Positions 43,539-53,930 of a stretch of DNA of 64,000 nucleotides are shown piece after piece (position 1 is the first letter of the stretch; every line of letters begins with the position of its first letter). Source of the stretch: Clusia tigrina (lineage: Eukaryota > Arthropoda > Insecta > Diptera > Clusiidae); contig OV050030.1 in the NCBI GenBank assembly GCA_920105625.2, positions 93,068,652 to 93,132,651 of the forward strand. The letters are read 5' to 3'. A program made the position numbers and the translations under genes. The notes below the pieces were generated by a model that worked only from the letters and a program-made list of their open reading frames with translations, was not told the origin of the DNA and ran no database searches.

Positions 43539-43746
43539 TCCGTGCTGGATTTGCCTGACATCCCATCGGACGCGTCCCCAGGTGGCGGATAGGGGGACCC
43601 TTGGTAGGCAAATTACATTACTTCTGAACCTCTTACGAGGGGCGGGAGTTATGGCTGTCTGTCTATCACAATGATGGTATAGATGGGTACCATCCGCGGA
43701 CCAAACTGGCTAGGGAGGAGTCCCGAACAAAAACCACTGTCTGGCG

Positions 43747-45005
43747 ATGGACAACAATAGATTAATTACTCCAGGTGGAAACCACGCATGTGGAAATCCA
43801 CCGGCTTCGGCAGCAGGGGCACGGATTCTGGAGGTCCCAACCATCGCTAAAGTCTCTCGCCTTTATCAGCGAGAGCGCATCCTGGAGGAGACGGGGATTG
43901 TTACCGCAATCTCTTCTTCTTCAGAGACGGAGGAACATATCCTGGATCCAGAGGGCCTGCGTCGGGAAGTCACCACAGTGGCGGAACGACCGACCAATGG
44001 TTCTAGGCCAACGCGAACTCAAGCGAGGAGACAGAGAAAGAAGCGGCTTGATAGGCTCGTGCAGGAGAAATCCTCACGTGGCTCTGCCGGCCCTTCTCTG
44101 TCGACTCCCTCCAAAAGGCCCAGGTCAGCGGAATTGACACCCACGGAAGCCACCGAGCCTGCGGAGGGATTGACCGCTCCGAAAGCTCGCTCGCGAGGTA
44201 AGCGGCGGACGATTGTTGCTGAAAACAGCATTCCCACCTGCCCTGCAGCTGTTACTGCTGGTGGCGCCACGACCCCAAAGGGTACGAGCGAAACCTCGGT
44301 GGCGGCTAATGTGGCGGGGAAGAATGTTGCCAATAAGCTGCAGTTTGCCCAGCCCTTCGTATCCAGCAAAACCATCTGCCCGGCGAAATCTCTGCCAGTG
44401 GCGGGTGGTGAGCTGGACTTTCGCCCAAGCACTTCCAAAGGTGCAGCCAAGCCATTGTACAGCGAGAAGGCTAACGGCCCGCAACCAATGGCGGTGATTG
44501 GGAAGCTGGGCCTGACCATCAGTTAACTGATGCAGAAATAAAACACTGCAAAGGTCATCTGATGCGTCGTGTCATTGCCTCCGGTCCTGAAGCTAATGCG
44601 AAGGGCTATGAGACAAAGGACGGCACTCTACAGGTGTCGTGCGCGTCTCAGGCCAACTTTGATTGGCTCAGGGGTGCAGTCAATGACGTGCCCCCCATGG
44701 GGACCACTCGCTTCGCGGTCTATGGCGAAGCAGGCGTGTCCCTCAGGAAGGCCATCTGCTGGATTCCGGATCCCGATCTGACGACCACAGATGTCCTTTC
44801 TTGTCTGCGTGCTCAGAACCCTGGCATCAACACGAGGCTTTGGAGAGTTCTTTCGCACACCAGGGGTAGCAACCGGGATGGTAAAGAAGGTGCTAGTCTT
44901 GTGGTGCGTGTGGATGAGGCCACTGTTGATGTCATGGTTTCTCGGTACCGGAGCCGTCTGAGTCTCTTCTTTGGGACTTTAACCTTTCATGTCTTTCCCA
45001 GATGA
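43747..45005 (+). pseudogene. ORF1 of LOA element (right copy)
   Basis: Same structure as the left copy: 43747-44526 (259 codons, Ser/Pro/basic-rich, with RSRGKRR and RRQRKKRL stretches) and, one frame off, 44562-45005 with the conserved C-terminal domain (FDWLRGAV, KAICWIPDPDLTTTD, LRAQNPGINTRLWRVL, LVVRVDEATVDV, a DUF4780-like pattern by inference). The frameshift near 44520-44560 is shared by both copies, so it is ancestral to the duplication. The TGA stop overlaps the ORF2 ATG (45002-45005). Confidence 0.78.
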
Positions 45006-45686
45006 GTGGCTCGGACGATTCTCGTAGCTATCGTCCTTTGACGGTAACGCAGATCAACTTGCAGCATTCTAAAGCCGCTACTGTACTCTTAAGTAGACGA
45101 CTCACCCAGCTGCACACATCACCCCACATAACAACAGTACAAGAGCCCTGGGTCTTTAGGGGTCGCCTTTGTGGTCTTGGCTCGTTGAAAGGGGCCACGA
45201 TATTATATGACAGAAACTCGATTAGACCTAGAGCCGGCCTTATAATATCATGACCTGCCTTGACGCATTCTGTTGTCAGGATCTGGTTGCGGCAGAGATT
45301 AGTTTTAAGAGTATGCACGGATGGTCGGGGTTTGTGATTGCATCTGCTTACTTTCCTTACGATGCTTTGGAGGCGCCACCACCTGGGAAGGTCGCTACTC
45401 TCGTGGGGTTCTGTGAGCGGCGCAGTCTTGGTCTGGTTCTTTGCTGCGATGCTAATGCCCAGCATACGATCTGGGGCAGCAGCAAGTGCCATGAGCGGGG
45501 CTCTCGACTTTTCGAGTATATTGCCTCCTCCATCCACAATGTAGGCAGGCAGCCTACTTTTATGACTACGAGAAGGCAGGAGGTAATTGACGTCTCCCTG
45601 TGAAATCCAAGACTGGGGTGGTCGATCAACAACTGGAGGGTCCTCGCCGAAGACTCGTGCTCGGACCACAGATACATTGAGTTTCA
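45002..45686 (+). pseudogene. Endonuclease part of LOA ORF2 (right copy)
   Basis: APE-type endonuclease with TTVQEPWVFRG, IASAYFPYD, VLCCDANAQHTIWG and SCSDHRYIEF, as in the left copy. There is a shared frameshift at 45250 (ATG overlapping TGA). This copy has a private TGA at 45601-45603 where the left copy has TCA (Ser), but keeps CAG where the left copy has TAG at 27780. A second shared frameshift near 45685 separates it from the RT frame. Confidence 0.85.
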
Positions 45687-48668
45687 GTGTGGCGAGCGGG
45701 CGCAGTGCCATTGCCCACCAGAAACCCAAGAAAAACAGACTGGCTGAAGTTCATGGAGGCACTGCGTAGCAATCACGTGACGCCACTGAGACTTCGCAAG
45801 GAGCAGAACATTGAGGCGGCTGTTGAACATCTCAACACCGCTCTAACAAACAGCTTCGAGCTAGCCTGCCCAACTAGACCTCCTCTTAGCCGGACTCCTG
45901 TTCCATGGTGCAACCGAGAGCTTCAGGTGCTGAGGCGTGAGTCTAGAAAACTCCTCAGCCGGGCCCTCAAGACGAATCTTGACGAGGACTGGGAACGATA
46001 TCGACGTGTTCAGAGGGACTACAAGAAGCTAATTCGGGACTCGAAAAGGACTTCTTTTAGAGACTTCTACATTGATATCGAATCCCTGAGTGACACGGCA
46101 AAACTGGTGAAAGTCCTGAAAAAGGACCAAACCGCTAAGCTGGGGTCGCTCAGGAAACCTGATGGCTCCTATACGGAGAGGCAAAGTGAGACACTCAGCT
46201 CTCTGTTGGAGTCACACTTTCCAGGAAATCAGGTAAGCATAGCCCGTCAACAACCACCTTTGGTCGGAAATGTTGTCAGGGCAGCTGCGCCCTCTCGACA
46301 TGATTGGTATGTCGCCAGAACTGTGGCGAATGAGGCTGCTATTGGATTTGCTATCAAATCCTTTGACAGCTTCAAGTCGCCCGGACTGGATGGCATATAT
46401 CCGATTGTGTTGAAGGAAGGCATTGAGTTAGTGATGGCAGCACTGAAGAATATCTTCACTGCCTGTCTCGCACTGGCCTATGTACCACGCTCTTGGAGGA
46501 TGGTGAGGGTTGCCTTCATTCCTAAGGTTGGAAGAGACGACTACACCAATCCCAAGAGCTTCAGACCTATTAGTATGACCTCGTTCATGCTAAAAAGTTG
46601 AGAACGGCTGGTGGAGCTTCGCATGCGTAGGGAGTCTCTGAAGACGCATCCACTCTCTCCGATTCAGCATGCCTATCAAAGCGGAAAATCCTGCGAGACG
46701 GCTCTGCAAAACCTTGTTGGAAGGATAGAGCGAGCCATCGACAGGAAAGAATACGCAATAGGCATCTTTGTGGACATAGAGGGTGCGTTTGACAATGCTA
46801 CTTTCGACAGTATGTGCGGCTCTGCTAGGCGGCATGGCGTAGACCGGGTCCTAGTAAACTGGATACGTTCAATGCTGGCCCAGAGAATCATAACGGTGCG
46901 GGCGGAGGAAGATTTGCTGGTGTCGTCTGGGGTTAATAGAGGCTGTCCCCAAGGTGGAGTACTGTCTCCATTGCTCTGGTGCATGGTAATCGATCCCCTG
47001 CTTAACGCCATTAATGACTCGGGGGTATACGCTCAGGCATATGCGGATGATTTTGGCTGTCTTGTGACAGGTCCATCCCTTATGATTGTCTGCAGAAGGG
47101 TGCAGAGAACTCTGGATATGATTGACACTTGGTGCAGTGCGAATGGGCTATCGGCTAATCCTGTCAAGACTGGTATTGCCCTCTTTACCAGAAGGAGAAA
47201 GCTTGATGGACTTATTCTGCCTACACTAAAAGGAGTCACTAACCAGCTATCCAAGGAAATCAAATATCTTGGAGTCATCCTTGATAACAAACTTCTTTGG
47301 AAAACACATGTCGAACTGAAGACATCCAAAGCACTGTCAGTTTTCTGGCAGTGTAAGGGTATATTTGGTAAGACATGGGGTCTTTCTCCTAGTAAGGTCC
47401 TATGGATCTATACAGCTATGGTAAGACCTATTATCACCTATGCATCGATGGTTTGGATGAGTAGACTCTCTCTTGTAGGGGTCAAAAAAGCTCTATCAAA
47501 ACTACAACGTGCTGTGGCCATATGTTGTACCGGAGCATTTCCGACTACTCCAGGCCCGGCACTTGATGCTTTGGTGAATCTCCCGCCGCTAGATGTCTTC
47601 ATCCGCGGAGAGGCCGTTAAGGCCATCTGCAGAGTGAAACATAGTGGCCACTGGTATGGGGTGTGCTCGATGTTGGACGACGGTGCAGGCACTGACATCG
47701 ATTCTGCAATCCTGTCTATGCCCCCGGACTCCATGTCGTCAACCGTCATACTAGAAAAGCGGTACAATGTGTTGCTGCCAGAGGCTCGTTCATGGTTAGA
47801 TCCCGAGAACGAGCCCGGCAAACACTGCTGCCGTATTTTCACTGATGGCTCCAGGACTGAAGAAGGTTCAGGTTCTGGTGTCTTCGTGGAATCTTGTGGG
47901 ACCCGTCGGTTCTTTGCCCTTGGTCTGCATGCGTCTGTGTTTCAGGCGGAGGTGTATGCGAAACTTGAGGCGATGGACTTTGTTGTGGAAAACAGGTGGA
48001 AAGGCAAATCTGTTTGTGTCTGCAGTGACAGCCAAGCTGCGCTCATGGCCTTGGATAGTCCGACCACCACTTCCACGATAGTCAGGTCCTGCAAATCCAG
48101 GCTAAATTGTTTTGCAAAACATAATAGTCTGACGTTGACTTGGGTCCCGGGACACGCTGGCATTGCGGGTAGCGAGACCTCTGACTCCTTGGCCAGGATG
48201 GGCTCCGAGGCTGTTTTTATTGGCCCTGAGCCTGTTCTGCCACTCCCTTCCGCTGCCATCAAAGCCACTGCAAACAAGTGGGTTGTTTCGACCCACAAGC
48301 GAGCACGGCGGGCTGAGAGAGGCTGCGGATGGACGAAAATTATGCTACCTGCTATCTCTGACCGATGGTCACGGTTCCTTCTATCTTTAGGTAGGAGGGA
48401 CTGCAGGCTGTTGGTTGGCGTGATGACAGGGCACTTTCTATGGGCTAGGCACATGGAAAGGATTGGCATATCAGACAGTGCGCTGTGCCCAGCCTGTGGA
48501 GAGGAAGACGAGACGGCGGACCATTTTCTTTGCGCGTGCCCTGCCTTTGCTCGAATCAGGTTCGGGATTTTTGGCACTGATGTGCTGAGGAGTAACCAAC
48601 TTGGCTCCTTGGCACCACAGGATCTACTTCTACTTCTACGGAGGTCGGGTAGATTTAAAACAGAGTAA
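45687..48668 (+). pseudogene. RT, RNase H and C-terminal zinc region of LOA ORF2 (right copy)
   Basis: One frame with a single in-frame TGA at 46599-46601. Order: charged linker, RT start (FKSPGLDGIYP, RVAFIPKVGR, SFRPISMTS), after the stop ERLVELR, CETALQNL, IFVDIEGAFDN, GCPQGGVLSPLLWCM, AYADDFGCLV (YADD box intact), YLGVILDNKLLW, RNase H (IFTDGSRTEEGSG, CSDSQAALMAL, LTWVPGHAGIAGSE), then LLVGVMTGHFLWARHM and a terminal Cys/His motif CPACGEEDETADHFLCACP. RT plus RNase H plus the terminal CCHC is the LOA/I-group layout. It would copy element RNA at the nicked target. Stop TAA at 48666. Confidence 0.9.
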
Positions 48669-48759
48669 AAGGGAACCTTAAGTGCAGTACAATGGATATA
48701 TACTCTGTCTGAGTGCTGCACTTACTAGATTGTTCCGACAAAAAAAAAAAAAAAAAAAA
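48669..48759 (+). other. 3' untranslated region and A tail of LOA
   Basis: About 72 bases of 3' untranslated sequence followed by about 20 A residues at 48740-48759. No AATAAA is seen, as is usual for this class. The A tail joins the target duplicate. Confidence 0.9.
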
Positions 48760-48760
48760 A

Positions 48761-49346
48761 CTGCCTTTGAGCGATCTCATTCTGAAATTGTTTCACTCAG
48801 GGCGAGCGTAAGCGCTTTAAGCACTCTGGTGGAAAATATTCAGAATAGTGCGGTTTTCACTGATCTTATCATCAATGGAGTAGAGTTCCGCAGTTTGCTG
48901 ATGAGACGCCTGAAATGGTTTTCACCAAGATCTGCCAGACTGTGAAACTTGGAACACCTCGAGTTCGAGAAGCATTTCGTATGCGCTCGAAGAATGTCAA
49001 TAGGGCGGCGCCAATAGTGAAGTTGGAGACACCCTATGCAATAACTCAGCTATTTAGATCAATTGTTGGGTTCTGCAAGGAGAAGAAACGGTCGATATTG
49101 CTCTCCGATATAGGCGTCTGTAATTGTGGAGGGTTTTATGTCAATGAGACCTTGAGCAGGTACAGTCGTGAGATTAGGTACTATGCCACGAAACTGAAAA
49201 AACAGAATTTGGTGGCTTCAGTGTTTACAGTTCGGGGTAAAGTGTACGTGCGAGTGCACCGCAATGCTGAAGCGAAGCAGGTTTTAACCGAAGAGAGCGT
49301 CGATGACTTGTTAGCGCTTATGCCACTGTTGACTCAATTACAGTGA
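48761..49346 (+). pseudogene. ORF1 C-terminal part of CR1-like element
   Basis: Begins within the LOA target duplicate (TAFERSHSEIVSLRASVSALS), a continuation of the coiled coil split by LOA. Then NSAVFTDLIINGVEF and, after a frameshift near 48900, ICQTVKLGTPRVREAFRMRS, PIVKLETPYAITQLFRSIVGF, SILLSDIGV, YYATKLKKQNLVASVFTVRGKVYVRV and a stop TGA at 49344. This layout (coiled coil, then an RRM-like domain with the I-N-G-V and V-R-G-K-V-Y-V-R-V strands) is that of CR1/L2-type ORF1 proteins, which bind nucleic acid. One frameshift; otherwise well preserved. Confidence 0.75.
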
Positions 49347-49550
49347 AAACAAACATTTTGCAGCTACGAAACTTAGCTATAAATTTTATTTATTCTTCTA
49401 TTCTATTTTAGTTTCAAACATGTTCTTTCCCGCAAATGTATATTTTTCTTCTTGTTTTTAAAAACTGCCTTATTTACTATTTTTCTGTACAATTTCAGTC
49501 TCTCATTCTGTCTTATCTCTTCTTTCTATTATATTTGTGTGCATTATGTA
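49347..49550 (+). other. Non-coding region after CR1-like ORF1
   Basis: AT-rich and T-rich (many TTTC and TTCT runs). Perhaps the ORF1-ORF2 spacer or 3' part of the CR1-like element. Ends abruptly at the third composite copy at 49551. Confidence 0.5.
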
Positions 49551-50490
49551 TTGTCTCATTTAATTAACTGATTGTGCCAAACTTCCATTACTTCCTTCAA
49601 TTCCTGCAGCTGAGAGTGCCATGACTCCTCGACTTCTACTTCACTAGAATCAATTTCATCACTTTGAAGCGCCTCTAATAAAGTTACTACTTTATGCGCC
49701 ATATTACCAGTATTCGGCTGTCCTTGATCATGCAACAATGCGGTTAACTGCGTCACATTTAAATTGCTAATTTAATTTTCATTTTTCTTTTTCTTTTATT
49801 TATATTTCCCTTTCTTTTCAACAATTGCGTTGCTGTATGAAATTTCCGTTCATGCCCAGCCGTAGCAGTCTGTTCCCTCGTTGATATTCCGTTGCAGTAT
49901 ACAAATTCCGTTCTCGCCAAACCGTAGCCGTTTGAAATTTCCCTTGACTTTGAAATTTCCGTTCGTGCCAAGCCGTAGCAGTCTGAAATTTGCCTTGTTG
50001 CAATTCCGTTGACTTTGAAATTCCCATTCGTGCTAAGCCGTAGCAGTCTGAAATTTCCCTCGTCGTTATTCCATTGCCGTTAGAAATTTCCGTTCGTGCT
50101 AAATCTGATTCTGAGTGATGAGTGGAAGCGAGTCGACGGTTTTTTAAAGTGTTGGCAGGATAGTCGCGTTTTGTTTTTAAATAGCTTATTGCGGATCTCA
50201 GCTCAACTGATAATTAAATCAGCTCAACTGATCATTAAATCTGAGCGTGCGGCATTGTTTGTGGATAAAGTAAAAGAAAAGAAAATACACATATAAAAAA
50301 TGTCATCAACCTGATTATCCAAGCAACACCAACAATTGTCGAGCAATCTCAACTCAACGCCTGGTTCTATCAGGAAAGCGGTAAGTTTCTCTCACTCTAA
50401 CTAGACGGCGGCGTGGGAGGCGCGGCTCTCAAAGCTTGAAGATAGTATTGTCAACCACCTCAGCACATCGGTCGAACATTTGGAGAAGAG
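49551..50490. repeat. Third copy of the gypsy-III gag / repeat array / CR1 5' junction
   Basis: 940 bp matching 42509-43448 at offset 7042 along its whole length, but with more differences than the two main copies show (for example CACGATAATGC-type changes, CAGCTGT/CGGCTGT, AAGCTAA/AAGTTAC). It contains, on the minus strand, the first part of gypsy-III gag (49556-49756), the 70-bp array, and on the plus strand the CR1-like 5' region with ATG at 50300 and the start of ORF1. It ends within the ORF1 coiled coil (GAACATTTGGAGAAGAG) and is followed by CR1-like ORF2 leader. Confidence 0.92.
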
Positions 50491-53347
50491 TATATGATTA
50501 TTAGTTAATTTTTATAATTTTTTTTATAAAACTGATGGCTAAGGTTTACTATTTAATGCTTGAACTTGTAGTCCAAAGCCTGGCTTCCACTTGTTGTGGG
50601 TGGTATCGGTGACAGTGCGGATGGTGTTAATGAAAATGATAAAGTTCTCATTGATTTATTGCGCAGGCAGCGTTGTGGTCTTAATATTGTGCATCGTATC
50701 GCTAGGAGTCTGAATTCCGAGAAATTTGATTACTTGAGATATATTTTTGAGGGCTCTTTAGTGGATGTGATAAGTGTCACGGAAACATGGTTTCAGGATG
50801 ATGTTTTTGATGCCCATCATGGCATTAAAGAGTACAAGTTAATAAGGAGTCATAGGCTGAATGGGAGAGAGGGCGGTGTATCAATATACTGCAAAACTTA
50901 GGTAAATGTTGAGTTGTTAAGGTTGTCTAATGGGTTGTCATTGAGTTTTTAATGTGAAAATTTATGATGGAGGTACAAAAATGTCTTGTGTATATAACCC
51001 AAATAGAACATGTGAACTTGAACCTTTTTTCTGAGCTGTCCAATAATTTGGCTGATTATGATCGCTTTGTGATTTGTGAAGATTGCAATGTGAATCTGCT
51101 GTGTGATAGTAGAGCTTGGAATAAATTATATGAGCTCGTACCGACTGCTGGATTATCTGTGGTAAACTCGGGTGTACCTACTCGTTATGGAAATAATGTC
51201 AATCCTAGTTTGCTTCATTCCTTTCTGGTATCTGATGTCTCATTGATTTGTTTTCTTGATCAAATGTCTCTTATGTCCGATCATGATTTAATTTTTTGTA
51301 TCTTAAACAATACACTGTGCCGTGATGCTCTGCCGGATTTTTTTCATATCGTGATATCACATATTGTGTGAGATGAGTCAATTGCATTGGGATGAATGCT
51401 GGTGTCAAACCTCTGTGGCTGATAAGTTGGACTTGCTGGTTAGTTGCATGGACAGGATAATCAATATGTCCCCATTCGTTCAGTGGCACATCAGAATGAT
51501 TCTTGTCCATGGTACCCTAAGCACGTTAAATTGACCATTAGGAACTGAAATAAATTGCACGCTAAATGTAAAAATAAGCCTAGTGTAGATAATTGGAATC
51601 TATTTAGGGTTGCTCGAAATAAAACTGTCTTTATTACTTCGTCAATGTAAAAGAAATTTTTACAATACCAAGTTGAATAGTTCACGTCCTACCAAGCTAC
51701 TTTGGAGGAATTTGAGGAACCTTGTAGTACGTAGTAGTGATAGTACAGTTTGCAAGTTGGATCCTAGTGTTATGTGTGATGCCTTTGCTTCCCCGGGACC
51801 AAGTGGCTCGGTTTCTCCGCCTGCTGTTGGAATGTTTATTTCCGCCACGTCTATATATTAGTTCTGCTGTGTCTGTGAGGCTGATGTGGGGCGATGTCTG
51901 ATGAAGGTCAAGTCAAATGGATTGCCGCTTAAGTTTCTTAAGATTATATTACCATTTATTCTCAGCCCTTTAACCCACGTTATTAATCATTTCTTCACGA
52001 CTGCGTGTTTGAAAGGTTGACATCGATATTCCAGTCGCTAAAAAATCCTCTGCATTGGAGCCAGGTGATTTTAAACCTATTAGTATTTTACCTTCTCTAT
52101 CACTCATGGCTGAGGAAATTTTGGGTTATTTTCATCAAAACAATCTTTTCTCTCCATTGCAGTCTGGTTTTAGATCGGAGCACAATTGTGCGACTGCTAT
52201 GCTTAAAGTTATGGATGATGTTCGGGTAATGTATGACCAAAGTCTTCTTACTTTTCTATGTCTCCTGGATTTCTCTAAGGCTTTTGAAAGCGTTAATCAT
52301 TCGTTGCTCTGTTTAAAATTAAAGCGGTACTATGGGTTTTGTGACAGTACAGTTGGTCTTATAAATAGTTATTTAACAATGAGAATGCAGCGAGTAAGGG
52401 TGGGCAATGTCTATTCTGAATATAGGCATGTTTTTTCGGGTGTTCCACAGGGAAAGATTCTTGGCACACTCCTGTTTACTATATTTTCAAATGACATTTT
52501 ATCGGTGTGTAAATACGTAAATATACATGCATATGCGGATAACCTACAGATTTATCTTTCTCGGCGTATAGAGTATATTGATGACTTAAGTATTAAAATA
52601 AATGAAGTTCTAAATTCTATATTTGATTGCACAAAAAGAAATTAACTTTTCCTAAATCCGTTAAAGTCTTATGTTTTACCAATCTCGAAGCAGAAAATAG
52701 AATTGGACAAACTTCCTTTGATATCTATTGGTGGCGCGCAGCTGAAATTCGTTGAGAGATCATGTAGTTTGGGCTTTCTTATTAATTCTTCTTTCACTTG
52801 CACTGATCTAGTAAATACTATTGTGAAAAAAGTTTTTTTCTGCTGAGACAGTTACGGATATCAGCAGAGTTTACCCCTGTTGAGACTAGGAGAATGTTGG
52901 TTAAGCAGATGGTTGTACCGATAATTTGCTATTCAGAGCTTGTATATAGTAAGCTGGATTCAAAGTCCCTACATAAAATACAAGCTGTGTTTAACTATGC
53001 CACACGATATGTGTTTGGATTACGTAGGTTTGACCATATAACTTCCTGGAAGACAAGTGTTCTTGGATGCAGTATTGAGAACTACTTACGGATCAGAAAT
53101 TGAATTTTTCTACACAAGCTGATTATCACGAGAACTCCTAATTATCTCTTTGAGAAGCTAATTATCTCTTTCAGCAGAGCCAATCAAAGAGAAGTCGGTG
53201 CATGATAAGACCTAAATTTGCCTATGCTAATTCAACTCGATATTTTTTCATGAATGCCATCAGGATCTGGAATTCGCTGTCTTCTGCTGTGAGAGGCATG
53301 GCAGGGATTAGCGATTTTAATTATTTAGTGTTCCAGTACTTTTGTTG
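50491..53347 (+). pseudogene. ORF2 (endonuclease and RT) of CR1-like element
   Basis: After a short spacer the frame opens near 50580. Endonuclease: LNIVHRIARSLNSEKFDYLRYIF, VDVISVTETWFQDD (catalytic Glu), GGVSIYCKT, then FVICEDCNVNLLC (D-x-N), SDHDLIFCI (SDH). RT: KPISILPSLSLMAEEI, SGFRSEHNCATAML, LCLLDFSKAFESVNHSLL, FSGVPQGKILGTLLF, then the catalytic box HAYADNLQIYL, where the second Asp of YADD is Asn. The end reads SLHKIQAVFNYATRYVFG and FNYLVFQYFC with TGA at 53345. At least five frameshifts. CR1/jockey superfamily; inactive. Confidence 0.85.
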
Positions 53348-53584
53348 AGAGCTGACATAGAGCTCTCTTAATTTTACCCTTGTAAATAACCAAATATTTT
53401 TTTTATTGGTCTTTTAATTTTTTATATTCATTTATTAATTATTTATTATTTATTACTCACTTAATTTAATTTAATATATCTATTTTAATAACTGATATAT
53501 AGTTATATATTAAAAGAATTTGTCAAATTGTAAAACAATAAAATTTATACAACAATAAACAATTTAGATCTTAAATCTTAAAAA
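53348..53584 (+). other. 3' untranslated region of CR1-like element
   Basis: AT-rich, with two AATAAA-type signals (near 53537 and 53555) and an ending AAATCTTAAAAAAA at about 53570-53587. It is followed directly by diverged members of the 70-bp repeat family. Confidence 0.6.
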
Positions 53585-53700
53585 AATCGTAGCAGTTTGA
53601 AGTTTTCCTTTTTGCTATTCCGTATGAAATTTTTATTCGTGCTACATTGTACCAGTTTGAAATCTCCCTCGTCGTTATCTCGTTGCGTTTCTTCATTGGC
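53585..53700. repeat. Diverged 70-bp repeat units flanking the CR1-like 3' end
   Basis: Contains CGTAGCAGTTTGAA, ATTCCGTATGAAATTTTTATTCGTGC and AGTTTGAAATCTCCCTCGTCG, clearly related to the units at 24860-25160 and elsewhere, but not identical. Units of this family therefore lie on both sides of the CR1-like element. Confidence 0.75.
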
Positions 53701-53930
53701 ACTTGCAGCGTATCTTCTCTGCTTCCGTATTTGCGATTAATGATCCCACTTCTGATTCTGTGAAGATACCGATGTTCAAACTCTTAAGTATCAGCACAAT
53801 TCTTTTTAATTTAGCCACGAAACAACAGAGTTCGGATGTGCTTTTGTGTCAAATTGGATAAAGGTGTTTGTGCGAAATATAAGCTTTTAAACTTTAAATT
53901 TGAATTTGTGTTAACTATTGCGGTCAGTGG
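53701..53930 (+). other. Unassigned region before jockey-2 ORF1
   Basis: No coding motif. It may be the 5' untranslated region of jockey-2. A local repeat is seen: TTCAAACTCTTAAGTATCAGCACA resembles TTAAAACTCTTCACTATCAGAACA at 17412, a possible shared LTR or leader fragment, but too short to be sure. Confidence 0.35.

Larger units (their letters stand above)
43539..48759 (+). mobile_element. Full-length LOA-type non-LTR retrotransposon (right copy)
   Basis: About 5.2 kb from the first base after the target (43539) to the A tail (48740-48759), flanked by ACTGCCTTTGA on both sides (43528-43538 and 48760-48770). A 208-bp 5' untranslated region precedes ORF1; ORF1 and ORF2 overlap at ATGA; the 3' untranslated region is about 72 bp. 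The 5' end is intact, judging by the direct target junction. Several frameshifts and stops make it non-autonomous. Confidence 0.93.
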
